DNA from: Pseudonocardia kujensis
Lineage (GTDB): Bacteria > Actinomycetota > Actinomycetes > Mycobacteriales > Pseudonocardiaceae
Direction: 5' to 3'
Length of the DNA stretch: 35,532 bases
Assembly (NCBI RefSeq): GCF_021283305.1
Contig: NZ_JAJSOK010000077.1
Coordinates: 1-35,532, forward strand
How positions within the stretch are numbered: the stretch's first letter is position 1; the number at the start of each line of letters is the position of its first letter. The notes below the pieces were generated by a model. The model did not search any database, was not told the origin of the DNA, and saw nothing but the letters and a program-made list of their open reading frames with translations. Below, one piece after another: positions 1 through 8,644 of this stretch. Position numbers and translations under genes: made by a program.

Positions 1-155
1 AGCAGGAGGTCGATCAGCTCGCGCTGCACCGCGTACCCGTCGGCCATCCCGAGCGTCGGGTCGTCGTCGGTGAAGGGCGGGATGGGCGTGCGGGTGCGCC
101 GGGCGTCGTAGAGCGCCCGGGCCTTCGCGGGCGCGTCGATCAGCGGCACAGCCAT
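1..155 (-). CDS. 2-keto-4-pentenoate hydratase / oxalocrotonate decarboxylase family protein, N-terminal part
   Basis: Only the first ~51 codons are inside the window; the gene runs off the left edge. The visible N-terminus (alanine/arginine-rich helix, then TPIPPFTDDDP and a DGYAVQ motif near residues 39-44) matches the start of the MhpD/DmpE/DmpH family, which hydrates 2-hydroxypenta-2,4-dienoate or decarboxylates 4-oxalocrotonate in meta-cleavage pathways. These two activities cannot be told apart from this stretch. It lies 31 bp downstream of the semialdehyde dehydrogenase on the same strand, so they are probably co-transcribed. ATG at 155 has GAGG touching it; a GTG at 149, with GAGGA about 5 nt upstream, is an alternative start with better ribosome-binding spacing. 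Confidence 0.75.
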   Translation of the reverse strand, partial: MAVPLIDAPAKARALYDARRTRTPIPPFTDDDPTLGMADGYAVQRELIDLL

Positions 156-186
156 CCTCGTTCGTGGGGTTGGGCACTTCCTCGGA

Positions 187-1614
187 TCACGGTGACTCCT
201 GGACCGCCATGATCACGGCCTTGGGCTCGGTGAAGAACTCGCGGCTGAAGGTGCCGCCCTCGCGCCCCCACCCGGAGTCCCCCACGCCCCCGAACGGCGC
301 CCGAAGGTCGCGGACGAAGAAGCAGTTCGTCCAGACCGTGCCGGCACGCAGGGCCGCGGAGACGCGGTGCGCCCGTGAGAGGTTCTCCGTGAACACCATT
401 GCGTTGAGGCCGTAGGGAGAATCGTTGGCTAGCCCGACGGCCTCTGCCTCGGTGTCGAACAGCGTGAGGGTGACAACCGGGCCAAAGACCTCCTCGCGCT
501 GCAGCGGGGCGTCGGCCGGGACATCGACGACGACGGTCGGCCGCACGACCCACCCGTCACCGCGTCCGCCGGTGAGCACCTTGCCCCCCGGATCGTCGAG
601 GTAGCCGCACACCTTCCGCCAGTGCGTCTCCGACGCGAGCGGACCGACCTGCGTGGACGGGTCGCGCGGATCCCCCACGATCAGGGCCTCGGCGGCGGCG
701 ACGAACCGGGCGGTGAACTCCTCGGCGATTGCGCGCTCGATGTAGATCCGAGATCCGGCGAGGCAGACCTGGCCGGCGTTGGTGAAGATCGCCTTGATCG
801 ACCACTCGACGGCGGTGTCCAGGTCGGCATCGGCGAAAACCAGGTTGGCGCCCTTGCCGCCCAGCTCCAGGCTGACCGGGGTGAGGGCGCGCGCCGCCGC
901 CGCGGTGATGGCCCGCCCGGTGCCGGACTCGCCGGTGAAGGTGATCCGGTCGACGCGAGGGTCGGTGGTGAGCGCTTCTCCGACCGATGCCGGGCCGTAG
1001 CCGTGCACCACGTTGAGTACCCCGGGCGGGATCCCCGCTTCCAGCGCGAGCCGGGCCATGACCGTCGCGGACGCCGGGCTGTGCTCGGCTGGCTTGAGCA
1101 CCACGGTGTTCCCCCAGGCGAGGGCCGGCGCGAATTTCCACGACTCCAGCATCATCGGAAAGTTCCACGGCGCGATCGCTGCGACCACGCCCGCGGGCTC
1201 GTAGCGCGTATACGCATGATGGCCCGAGTCCATCGGGTAGGCCTCGGACGTCGCCAGGCGTGCGTGGTCGGCGAAGAATCGGATGTTCCACACGGTCCGC
1301 GGCGCGTCGATCGCTCTGGCTGCGACGACGGGCTTGCCCATGTCCCGGGAGTCCGCGAGAGCCAGCTCGTCGGTGTGCTCCTCGATCAGATCCGCGAATC
1401 GGTGCAGCAGCGCACCGCGCTCCGCGTGTCCCATTCGCGGCCAGCGGCCTTCGTCGAAGGCCCGGCGAGCGGCCTTGACGGCGCGCCCGGCCTCGTCGGC
1501 ACCACCGAGCGCGACCTCCGCCCACGGCGTCCGGGTCCAAGGATCAACGGAGTCGAAGCGTGGGCCGTCCGCGGACTCCATGCCGTTGATGACGTGCCCG
1601 AAGATCGTCGTCAT
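187..1614 (-). CDS. aldehyde dehydrogenase, 2-hydroxymuconic semialdehyde dehydrogenase type
   Basis: A complete 475-residue NAD-dependent aldehyde dehydrogenase. Visible family residues are the PWNFP oxyanion Asn (N151), K174 in LKPAE, the FTGESGTG nucleotide-binding turn (226-233), general base E250 in LELGG, and catalytic C284 in GQVCLAGS. The C-terminal NCFFVRDLRAPFGGVGDSG block is characteristic of the hydroxymuconic/carboxymethyl-hydroxymuconic semialdehyde dehydrogenase branch (DmpC/XylG/HpaE), which oxidises the ring-fission semialdehyde to a dicarboxylate. Its ATG overlaps the TGA of the upstream aldolase remnant (ATGA), so it was once translationally coupled to it. A hydratase-family gene follows after 31 bp. 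The branch assignment is good; the exact substrate is inferred. The upstream genes are decayed, so this gene may now lack its original promoter. Confidence 0.88.
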   Translation of the reverse strand: MTTIFGHVINGMESADGPRFDSVDPWTRTPWAEVALGGADEAGRAVKAARRAFDEGRWPRMGHAERGALLHRFADLIEEHTDELALADSRDMGKPVVAARAIDAPRTVWNIRFFADHARLATSEAYPMDSGHHAYTRYEPAGVVAAIAPWNFPMMLESWKFAPALAWGNTVVLKPAEHSPASATVMARLALEAGIPPGVLNVVHGYGPASVGEALTTDPRVDRITFTGESGTGRAITAAAARALTPVSLELGGKGANLVFADADLDTAVEWSIKAIFTNAGQVCLAGSRIYIERAIAEEFTARFVAAAEALIVGDPRDPSTQVGPLASETHWRKVCGYLDDPGGKVLTGGRGDGWVVRPTVVVDVPADAPLQREEVFGPVVTLTLFDTEAEAVGLANDSPYGLNAMVFTENLSRAHRVSAALRAGTVWTNCFFVRDLRAPFGGVGDSGWGREGGTFSREFFTEPKAVIMAVQESP

Positions 1615-1985
1615 TGCGCCTCCGACAGCTGACTAGCCACGTCGATGATCCTGTCCTGCGGCCGCCGAGCGAGCCGCGCCCGCTCGGCCCTCGGTAGCGC
1701 TCCGGTGGAGTCGGTGACGCAGGGCACCCGGCAGACCACGCCGGCCACGTTCGCGGCCGCTCGGTCAGGTCCTCGGTGCCGCAGCATCGCGATCTTCGCC
1801 TGCGTGGCCTGCTCGCGGGCGGCCGCGATCAGCGGCAGCTCGTCGGCGCAGGAAAGGCTGTGGTCGAACGAGGAGCCGCTCGGCCCGTCCCGTGGGCCAC
1901 CTCGGTGACCTCGACGCCGGCCCGCATCGAGCGCACGGACGGTGCCGCGGACCTGGGTCCCGGTGAACTGGTGCGCCATCGACAT
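1611..1985 (-). pseudogene. decayed 4-hydroxy-2-oxovalerate aldolase (DmpG/HsaF-like)
   Basis: The intact family is about 340 residues; only ~125 codons remain. Reading leftwards from 1985 one sees MAHQFTGTQVRGTVRALDAG, then a frame change into AGVEVTEVAHGTG, then back to GSSFDHSLSCADELPLIAAA and KIAMLRHRGPD. This tracks the N-terminal barrel strands of the aldolase (compare EVTHGDGLGGSSFNYGF in intact proteins). After VVCRV the sequence jumps to RRPQDRIIDVASQLSE, which matches the extreme C-terminus of the family (GGQEDMIVDVA). The middle of the enzyme, with its catalytic core, is missing. There are thus two compensating frameshifts plus a large internal deletion. The terminal TGA still overlaps the ATG of the dehydrogenase, preserving the ancestral operon junction. 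It is certainly non-functional as an aldolase. Confidence 0.78.
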
Positions 1986-2090
1986 CCGCTCGGCCACGCG
2001 TGTCGCGGCGGCGGTCATCATGTCGAGTTTCCCGGTGTGGGGCGGCAGGTGGTCGTCATCGCCCGTGGCCTCGGGAACGCGGCGACCTTC
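1983..2090 (-). pseudogene. C-terminal remnant of acylating acetaldehyde dehydrogenase (DmpF/HsaG-like)
   Basis: Immediately upstream of the aldolase remnant, and in one open frame with it, is PEATGDDDHLPPHTG followed by KLDMMTAAATRVAERM. Intact acetaldehyde dehydrogenases of meta-cleavage operons end with a block of the form GDYLPPYAGNLDIMTAAA plus a short charged tail, so this is the last ~30 codons of such a gene. Nothing convincing of its NAD-binding or catalytic portion is visible further upstream. The order dmpF-dmpG is the usual one, supporting common ancestry with an aldolase-dehydrogenase pair. It is now only a scar. Confidence 0.65.
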
Positions 2091-2392
2091 GTGCGGCTCA
2101 TGTGTCAGAGACTCGCACCGGCCCACGTCACGTTCGAAGCCGATCGTTTTGGCCAGCGGAACAGGACGCAGATGCCGCTCGGTCAGAGCCTGTCGCACTG
2201 CCTCGTCGCGGGACGGGAGGAAAGAGTTCGAGGAGTTTATCCGACCCAGCGCCGACCACCGCGCTGGTAGAACGGGGCACCGGCCGTCACCCGAACCGTC
2301 ATCGCCTACAGCCACCGCACCGGGCTCGGACCTACTCCTCCAGGTCTAGGGCAGACCGTGGTCGGCCACTCCGGAGACACCGGAGGAAGTGC
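2091..2392. other. non-coding stretch upstream of the decayed meta-pathway genes
   Basis: No gene is recognised here. One long minus-strand open frame continues through from the aldolase remnant, but its sequence resembles no family beyond the dmpF tail. I see no promoter or terminator that I can defend. Confidence 0.4.
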
Positions 2393-2620
2393 ATGCCTCA
2401 CCTGAGCGAGCACCAGCAAGACGATGTGTTAAGACGGTTGACGACGTGTGCCGACGCCAATAACATCGTCTTCACTGGCCCCTGCTGTCTGGTGGCCGGG
2501 AGTGCGGTGATCGAGATGGACGAGCCTGATGCTGCGACGATCGCGAAAGGTGGCGTCGGCGGTGTGGCTCGGCAAGAATCGTGGGTCGGCGGCGATCTCG
2601 CGGACGTGGGAGCACCCTGA
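2393..2620 (+). CDS. small hypothetical protein (75 aa)
   Basis: An ATG at 2393, preceded by GGAGGAAG (about 2381-2388), gives a well-placed ribosome-binding site. The 75-codon frame begins MPHLSEHQQDDVLRRL and contains a hydrophobic centre (NIVFTGPCCLVAGSAVIE) followed by a glycine-rich tail. I do not recognise a family. The good ribosome-binding site argues that it is expressed or recently was; the abrupt end and isolation between decayed genes suggest it could be the 5' end of a truncated gene. It lies 176 bp upstream of the MFS gene on the same strand. Confidence 0.35.
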   Translation: MPHLSEHQQDDVLRRLTTCADANNIVFTGPCCLVAGSAVIEMDEPDAATIAKGGVGGVARQESWVGGDLADVGAP

Positions 2621-2796
2621 GACTGTGCGAGATGATCGGCGCGGCAACATGCCCGCTCCGGCTGATGTGTGACTTGGTCGAGCCCGAAACTCGCATTGAC
2701 TTTGGGTGGCCCTGGCGTTGCCCGACCCTGCGTGGACTCATGACAAGTGGCTGATCCGTAAATACGGCCGCATGCCGTCATCTCAAAGGGGAGATC

Positions 2797-4158
2797 GTGT
2801 CCGACACTTCCACGTACACGTCCAGATCGGTGCGTTCTCGGCAACAGCGCCGCCGCTGGCTGGTTCTGCTCGGCAGCGGCATCGCGAACGCGGTGGGCCC
2901 TGCGGCGGTCGTGTTCGCCACGATCGGCACGTTCGTCGTGCCGATCACGGCCGAGCACGGCTGGAATCGGACCACGGTCACCGCCGCCGCTTCGGTGTTG
3001 TCGGTCGGCATGGCGGTAGCGATGCCGATCGTCGGTCGCCTGCTGGACCGGTTCGCGATCCGTCCGATTCTGCTCACGTGTTGGCTGGGGTACGTCGGCT
3101 GCACTGCCCTGATCGCCACGACTCCGAGGAATGTCGTCCTGTTCCTACTGCCGTACTTGTTTCTCGGCTTCTTCGGCTCAGGCGCGGTCATCGCCTTCCC
3201 CAAGGCTGTTCTCAGCTGGTACGACAATCGGCGTGGTCTCGCGGTCGGGATCCTGGCCGGACTCGGGACCCTCGGTGGTGCTGCCACTCCCGTTCTCGCG
3301 TATGCGTTCATCAGCGGGGTCGGATGGCGGGCCGCCTATGCGCTCCTTGCACTGATCTCGGCGGTCGTCGCGATTCCGACGATCCTGGCGTTCGTCCGTG
3401 TGAGAGCCGAGCGCAGCGTCCGTGGGCGCCTGGTCGATGAAGTGGTTGTGGGAGATCACAAGGTCCGTCTCGAGCTGCCAGGGCTGACCTTGCGACGCGC
3501 ACTTCGTGGACGCCACTTCTGGATGATCGCCGCGATGATCGGCCTGCAGGGCACAGCGCAGGGCGGGCTCGTGGTGCACCTGGTTCCGCTCATGACGGAC
3601 CGGGGACTGAGCCAGCTGATGGCCGCATCGCTGCTCACCATTCTGGCCGCGACGTCGTTCTTCGGACGAGTGGCCGGAGGTTGGCTTCTCGACCGGGTGC
3701 ACGTCGGTGTTGTGGGTGCAGTCGCGCTGGCCGCGCCGATCGCGGGTCTCTTCCTCCTCGCTCCGCCATTCGGTAGGGCCGCTGCCGCCGTCGTGTTCTT
3801 GGGGCTCGCGTTCGGGGTCGAGAGCGACCTGCTGAACTTCCTCGTGAGCCGCTATCTGGGCATGCGGTCCTTCGGGCAGCTCCTTGGCGTGGTGTGGGTA
3901 GTATCCCTCGCGGGCACCGCATTGGGCCCGCTACTGCTGGGTGCGGGGTTCGACCATTTCGGCTCGTACGACGCAGTGCTCCCCGTCGTGGGGCTCGCCT
4001 TCGGGCTATCAGCGTTGATCATCCTTCTCCTCGGGCGGTACCCGTACCCCGCGGTAGCGGGCTTCGACGAGCTCGCGGCGCGCGACGAGTTGGCCGCGGC
4101 CGAGGTGCTGAGCGAGGTTGCGGAGGCCAAGGATCGGAACGTTCCCCCACGATCGTGA
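2797..4158 (+). CDS. MFS transporter (monocarboxylate/oxalate-formate antiporter-like)
   Basis: A 453-residue membrane protein with about 12 hydrophobic segments in two bundles, separated by a charged cytoplasmic loop (roughly residues 205-240). The motif-A region reads GRLLDRFAIRP after helix 2, and a second copy, GRVAGGWLLDRVHVG, follows helix 8; both are hallmarks of the major facilitator superfamily. The overall pattern (EHGWNRTTVTAA near the start, long C-terminal charged tail) is that of the bacterial MCT/OxlT-like group, which moves small carboxylates. Substrate is not deducible, but an aromatic or carboxylic acid is plausible given the neighbourhood. The start is GTG at 2797 with AAAGGGGA at 2785-2792. 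It appears monocistronic; the next gene is more than 1 kb away. Confidence 0.85.
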   Translation: MSDTSTYTSRSVRSRQQRRRWLVLLGSGIANAVGPAAVVFATIGTFVVPITAEHGWNRTTVTAAASVLSVGMAVAMPIVGRLLDRFAIRPILLTCWLGYVGCTALIATTPRNVVLFLLPYLFLGFFGSGAVIAFPKAVLSWYDNRRGLAVGILAGLGTLGGAATPVLAYAFISGVGWRAAYALLALISAVVAIPTILAFVRVRAERSVRGRLVDEVVVGDHKVRLELPGLTLRRALRGRHFWMIAAMIGLQGTAQGGLVVHLVPLMTDRGLSQLMAASLLTILAATSFFGRVAGGWLLDRVHVGVVGAVALAAPIAGLFLLAPPFGRAAAAVVFLGLAFGVESDLLNFLVSRYLGMRSFGQLLGVVWVVSLAGTALGPLLLGAGFDHFGSYDAVLPVVGLAFGLSALIILLLGRYPYPAVAGFDELAARDELAAAEVLSEVAEAKDRNVPPRS

Positions 4159-5207
4159 CCGGTTGTCGGAATCCCCGAGCGGCGGACGTTGCCGCTGCAC
4201 AGCGTATCTACCAGGCCGGGGCCCTCAGTGAGAACCCGTGCAAGACGTCATGTTGACACCCTTGACAGGGTGTGCAAACCGCAATAGCGTCATACTTGCC
4301 TGCATTCGATTCTATCGGCCAGGAGTGGCGGTAAAGAGGCATGAAAGAGCATTCTTCGCGGTCGCGAAGGTGGCGTCGTCCTGGTGACCCGGCGACTCTC
4401 GAGGGTCGGCGTGGCCAGGGACGCGCCCGGAAAGGGCGAGATGATCGCGGCGGTCGATGTGGGGCTCAGGGCGCACGACAGGGGGCTTTTACCGTGAGTA
4501 TCGACCTTGCGATCAGCTCGACCGCAAGGATCGCGCCGACGGACCGGGCGACCTCCAGCAGAGCCCTCGCGGGCCCTGCGCCGGTACCCGTGAACCTCAC
4601 CGAGCCCGGTTCGGTTCTCCGGCTGACTGCACGATCGGGTGGCGCGCGCCCGGCCGGCGGGCCACGCTGGAGCAGCGACCGACCTGATCCTCCCGGCTGG
4701 GCCGGCGCCAACTGCGGTCAGCTGTGACATCGCGAGCGGGAACGGCGAGATGGCACGGGGTCCGCCTCGATGGAACTGGCGGAACAGCACGTTCCGACGA
4801 CGAACTCATCGTGCATCGTCGGCGCCAGGAGCAGCTCGTCGAGGAGTGCCCATTCGGCTCGGCTCCTGCTCAGGGTCGCCGACCCGAGCTGAGCAGGTAA
4901 CCGCCAGCTCGGTGACGAGAGGAAGCGCGTCGCCGCGTGGTTGGCAGATCCCTTCGTCCTCGTCCGGGAACGGACAGAATACCAGACCGCAAAGGTGCGC
5001 CAATCGCGAAGTTTCCGATTTAAGGACAACGGCCACTCGCCAATCAAAGGTCGTCTCGGCGAGAGCTTGGACGCTATCCGACAGACGGTAGCCAAACGTG
5101 CCGGAGGCGACCTTCTCAGATTCCGGCGCGCCCGCCGGCGACAGATGATATCGGCGACCCGCCGCTCGACGTCGCGGCCCCGGCCTACCGGGCGGCAGTA
5201 TTGTAGT
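4159..5207. other. long intergenic region between the MFS and TetR genes
   Basis: About 1 kb with no recognisable gene. It contains a promoter-like element at 4262-4290 (listed separately). A stretch near 4490-4620 reads VSIDLAISSTARIAPTDRA in the plus direction and loosely recalls the start of AMP-forming ligases, but it is too weak to call. From about 4970 the GC content drops somewhat before the TetR gene. Confidence 0.4.
4262..4290 (+). promoter_or_regulatory. sigma-70-type promoter candidate
   Basis: TTGACA at 4262-4267 and TAGCGT at 4285-4290 with 17 bp between them. A second TTGACA lies at 4253-4258. No intact gene follows closely. The downstream CATACTT recurs near the similar promoter at 10793. 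Confidence 0.4.
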
Positions 5208-5219
5208 ATGTCCCGCGTG
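5204..5219 (+). promoter_or_regulatory. possible -10 element and leaderless start of the TetR gene
   Basis: TAGTAT at 5204-5209 is a good -10 hexamer, and an in-frame GTG lies at 5217, about where transcription would start. No Shine-Dalgarno sequence precedes either the ATG at 5208 or the GTG at 5217, which fits leaderless translation, common in actinomycetes. No clear -35 is visible. Confidence 0.3.
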
Positions 5220-5903
5220 AATGCGAACGGCGATGACCGGGCCACGGGGAGATCGAGTGCTGCCAAAAATATCTCGCTTCGAGAAGCGCAACGCGATGTG
5301 ACTCGCCAGCGGATCATTCAGTCTGCGTCGGAGCTCTTCGCCGAGGTGGGCTATACCGCGACGACGTTGGAGGACGTCGCGAGTCGGGCAGGTGTCAGCC
5401 GAGGAACGATTTATCTGCACTACAAGAACAAGGCACAGCTCCTGCGCGCGGTGTATGAGTCGGTGGCGCCGGAGCTGGCCGCGTTTCTCGAGCAGCTCAG
5501 GGGGCCGAAGACCCGCGCACAGTTGGAGGAGGTTTTTGGGCGGGTCATCGAATGGTGGGCGGAGCGTTTCTCGCTGCCGTCGCAGTTCATCCGGGAGGCG
5601 GCGCTCAGCGATGAGGAGGTCCGGGAGTGGTTCCTGATGAACCTCGAGTCGAATATTGCGACCGTTGCCGCAATCCTTGAGGCTCACGGGGTGTCGAAGC
5701 CTGTCGCTGACGGTCGTGCCCTTGTACTGGGAAGCATGTGGTCCGAGGCCGCTGGATCGCTCAGACTCGGCTTGATCACTCCGCGTCGGCGGGTCACGGT
5801 TCGTGACGCGTTTGTCGATCTCTTCATGGCGTCGTGCCGCCCGAGTCGGGACGGGGACCCGGAGTCTGCGCGGCAATTGGGTGAGTCGCCTACAGGAAAT
5901 TGA
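5208..5903 (+). CDS. TetR-family transcriptional regulator
   Basis: About 231 residues. After a ~20-residue polar leader, the N-terminal DNA-binding domain begins at REAQRDVTRQRIIQSASELF. It carries the classic TetR helix-turn-helix TTLEDVASRAGVSRGTIYLH followed by the KNKAQLLRAVYE segment. The rest is a helical ligand-binding domain with no recognisable subfamily signature (tryptophan-rich VIEWWAERF, then FIREAALSDEEVREWF). The reading frame is open for 267 bp upstream, but the domain start and the -10-like element place the start at 5208 (ATG) or 5217 (GTG). It is convergent with nothing and is followed 485 bp later by an SDR gene on the same strand, its most likely target. Confidence 0.85.
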   Translation: MSRVNANGDDRATGRSSAAKNISLREAQRDVTRQRIIQSASELFAEVGYTATTLEDVASRAGVSRGTIYLHYKNKAQLLRAVYESVAPELAAFLEQLRGPKTRAQLEEVFGRVIEWWAERFSLPSQFIREAALSDEEVREWFLMNLESNIATVAAILEAHGVSKPVADGRALVLGSMWSEAAGSLRLGLITPRRRVTVRDAFVDLFMASCRPSRDGDPESARQLGESPTGN

Positions 5904-6388
5904 TTTAAGCAAATGATCAGATTCTATGCCGTGCTCGGCGGAATGTGGCGGTGGGCCACTGGGAGGGAAGGGCGCGACCAGTGAACGAGCTGACTCCGGC
6001 CCGCGGCCGGCACCGTCATCAGCGGTCCTCCGCGATGAGCGCGCCTTCTGGGCCTCCCTTCTTCCTCTTTCGGTTCTGATCTGATATCTCAACGCCAAGT
6101 CCCATTGCACAGCGAGCGGACCGGGGAGCAGCCGCGTGCTTCGGCGAGTCGCAAGCATCGTTGTGGATAGCTTTTTCCGGAACCGGCAATGATGCGGTGG
6201 TGGTCCGGCTGGCCAGACGATCGTCGGTGCTGCGTAGCGAAGCTGACTGCCGTCGGCAGGGACCGTGGCGACCTATCACGCATCGCGGAGCGAGTCGGAG
6301 TCGCCGACTCGTGCGATTTCGGGTGCGATCGGCCTGGTCCTGAGAACCTGGCCCGTCTTGCACCGTTCGGACAATGAGGGGAATCTGG
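5904..6388. other. intergenic region between the TetR and SDR genes
   Basis: 485 bp with no supported gene. It is noticeably less GC-rich just after the TetR stop (5900-5935), as expected of a regulatory region. I found no clear promoter hexamer pair or palindrome. The ribosome-binding site of the SDR is at 6376-6382. Confidence 0.4.
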
Positions 6389-7234
6389 ATGGCCTCGAAC
6401 GAGAAGAACTCCACGGTCAACCTTGCGAGCGTTGTGGGCCAGAGCAACAAGAATCCCCGGCTATCGGGTCAGGTTGCTATCGTCACCGGCGCGGCCACTG
6501 GTATGGGGGCGGCGATCGCACGGCGGTTCCGGGCGGAAGGCGCGCAGGTTATCGCTGCCGGCTTGCAGGTGCGGGAGCTCACCGAGCTTGCGGCGGAGAT
6601 CGATGCGTTGCCGGTCGAATGTGACATCACGAACGACACGGCTGTGCATGCGATGATCCAGCGAGGGGTAGAGCGTTATGGGAAGTTGCACATCCTGGTA
6701 AATGCAGCCGGCGTGATCTGCTCGGACAAGGTTGAGTCCGCACGGGACCGCGAATGGCGAAGGGTGCTGGATGTCAATCTCGACGGGACGATGCGGGTAT
6801 GCCGCGCCGCCATTCCGGAACTGAAGCGGTCGGGCGGTGGCTCGATTGTCAATATCGCCTCAGTCGCAGCCTTCAACTCCACCCCAGGGCGGGCTTCGTA
6901 CTCCGCGAGCAAGGCCGCGGTGGTAGCGCTGACGCGATCGATCGCTAACGAAAACGGGCGTGACGGAATTCGTGCGAACTGCCTGTGTCCTGGACTGATA
7001 CGCACGCCGATGGCGGAAGCCGAAGTCGACGGCATCGCTGCAGAGCGTGGTCTCAGCGCCGACCAGGTGTGGCGGGATGTGGCGTCGCAGTCCGTCCTGA
7101 ACCGAGTTGCGCGGCCGGAAGATATTGCTGGTTGTGCACTGTTCCTGGCTTCCGCAGACGCTGCGCTGGTGACAGGCTCGGTGCTGCTTGCCGGCGGTGG
7201 TGCAGGAGCACCGCCTTCGGCCCGGGCGTTCTAA
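6389..7234 (+). CDS. short-chain dehydrogenase/reductase (SDR)
   Basis: A 281-residue classical SDR. The cofactor motif TGAATGMG is at 33-40, NAAG at 105-108, and the catalytic triad is S158 (in NIASVAAF), Y171 and K175 (YSASK). The PGLIRTPM segment follows as in most family members. The cofactor preference is probably NAD: no arginine follows the second beta-strand as expected for NADP, although this is only indicative. Start choice: ATG 6389 has GAGGGGA 6 nt upstream; the ATG at 6374 overlaps that site and is less likely. A polar ~20-residue N-terminal extension precedes the Rossmann fold. The substrate is unknown; a secondary alcohol or dihydrodiol in the local catabolism is the reasonable guess. 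Confidence 0.88.
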   Translation: MASNEKNSTVNLASVVGQSNKNPRLSGQVAIVTGAATGMGAAIARRFRAEGAQVIAAGLQVRELTELAAEIDALPVECDITNDTAVHAMIQRGVERYGKLHILVNAAGVICSDKVESARDREWRRVLDVNLDGTMRVCRAAIPELKRSGGGSIVNIASVAAFNSTPGRASYSASKAAVVALTRSIANENGRDGIRANCLCPGLIRTPMAEAEVDGIAAERGLSADQVWRDVASQSVLNRVARPEDIAGCALFLASADAALVTGSVLLAGGGAGAPPSARAF

Positions 7235-7675
7235 GACGGCATTTCAGAAGTCCAGACCCCGTGGCTCGGGCGACAGCATGGAAGCGCCGATCCGCTGGCA
7301 GAAGGACTGGCCGTTCTGCTGGCGATCTTGCTTCTCGGCCTTCTGCAATTGGCGTCGGAGGTCGTGTGTCGGCGGCGGCCGCCGACTTGATCCGCGGCTA
7401 CGCCACGGCGCTACGCATCGGTCTGCCGTATGAGGTGCCGACGCGGCCGTCCGGCGCGGGATGGCCGAGCTCGCCATCCGCAGGTGCCGGCGGCCAGGGC
7501 GGCGACATGAACGGAGGTGATCGGGACGATCGTGGTACCCGGCCGACATCGGAATCCATCTCCACCGCCACAGGAGCGGGATCGGCGCGAGCGGGGCGAC
7601 GTTGACCGTGGGCCGCTGCTGGAGGCCCCCACACCCAACGGGGCCTGAGCCCGGTTTCTCCAGACCCGTGCCGGT
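7235..7675. other. intergenic region between converging SDR and esterase genes
   Basis: 441 bp between two convergent genes. Open frames exist on both strands, as in any GC-rich DNA, but none has a ribosome-binding site or resembles a protein family. I see no strong terminator hairpin. Confidence 0.4.
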
Positions 7676-8644
7676 TCAGCCTGCGGCCAGTAGCCTGCGG
7701 ACCCAGGCGCCTCTCGTCGAGGACGCGCTCTGGGAGAGCGAAGCGTCTGGCGCCATGCCGACGAATCCATGGAAGCCGCCCGGCCAGACGTGCAGCTCGC
7801 ACGGAACGCCAGCTTGCAACAGCCGTGCGGCGTAGTCGATGTCCTCGTCGCGGAAGGTCTCGACCGACCCGACGTCGATGAACGCAGGGGGCAACCCGGT
7901 CAGGTCGGTGGCGCGTGCCGGCGCCGCATAGATGCTGACGTCATCGCCACCCCGGCGCTCGCCGAGTAGTGCGTTCCATCCAGTCGTGTTGCTGGTGGCG
8001 TCCCATATGCCGTCACCATGAAGTTCTTGGCTGCTCGGCGTGATGAACCTGTCGTCGAGCATGGGGCACATGAGCAGTTGACCGAGCAGCCGGGGTCCGC
8101 CCCTATCCCGGGCGAGGAGCGACACGCCGGCTGCCAGGCCACCGCCTGCGCTTGTGCCCACAACGACGATGCGGTCCGGGTCGCCTTGGATCTCCGCGGC
8201 GTGCTCGTGGGTCCACAACAGGCCCGCGTAGCAGTCCTCGATCGGAGCCGGGTCAGGATTCTCCGGAGCGAGGCGATATTCCACCGACACCACGACGGCG
8301 CCGCTGTCGACAGCCCAGTCGAGAACGGTGTCAACTCCGGTGCGGTGATTTCCGATAATCATGCCACCACCATGAATATGGTAGAAGATCGGCGCTTCTG
8401 GTCCCTGGGCCGCGGGCCTGAGGACGAGCAGCGGAATCTGGGGTGCTCCCGGCGGACCCGGCACGGAGAGGTGCTCGAGGTCGATGGTCCCGTCGCGCCG
8501 GAGAACGTCGTCCGCGACCGAGAACACGGGATTGGCGCGCAGCGCCTCGATGTCCTCGGGCGCGATGGTCGGCGACAGTTGTTGGTGCACGGCTGACAGC
8601 ACCGGGGCGAGTTCCGGATCGATCCGTGGGTGTGTGCTGGTCAT
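7676..8644 (-). CDS. alpha/beta hydrolase, hormone-sensitive-lipase (HSL) family esterase
   Basis: 322 residues. The HSL-family oxyanion motif HGGG is at 91-94, and the nucleophile elbow is GTSAGGG with S165. The histidine is H292 in GGFHGF. Where most HSL esterases have the acid Asp in a DPLRDEG motif, this protein has SVETFRDED, so the acid is probably E262, a variant seen in some family members. EYRLAPENPDPAPIED (122-137) is also family-typical. It hydrolyses carboxyl esters, probably of short or medium acyl chains, in the cytoplasm (no signal peptide). Its ATG overlaps the TGA of the upstream oxidoreductase (ATGA at 8641-8644), so the two are co-translated and probably act in sequence. 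Confidence 0.88.
   Translation of the reverse strand: MTSTHPRIDPELAPVLSAVHQQLSPTIAPEDIEALRANPVFSVADDVLRRDGTIDLEHLSVPGPPGAPQIPLLVLRPAAQGPEAPIFYHIHGGGMIIGNHRTGVDTVLDWAVDSGAVVVSVEYRLAPENPDPAPIEDCYAGLLWTHEHAAEIQGDPDRIVVVGTSAGGGLAAGVSLLARDRGGPRLLGQLLMCPMLDDRFITPSSQELHGDGIWDATSNTTGWNALLGERRGGDDVSIYAAPARATDLTGLPPAFIDVGSVETFRDEDIDYAARLLQAGVPCELHVWPGGFHGFVGMAPDASLSQSASSTRGAWVRRLLAAG

Noticed and set aside
4490..4620. Possible start of an AMP-forming ligase (VSIDLAISSTARIAPTDRA)
   Set aside because: Similarity is limited to a vague N-terminal resemblance; none of the AMP-binding motifs follow.
4806..6158. 450-codon minus-strand open frame across the TetR gene
   Set aside because: Antisense shadow of the TetR coding sequence; the sequence is low-complexity and arginine-rich.
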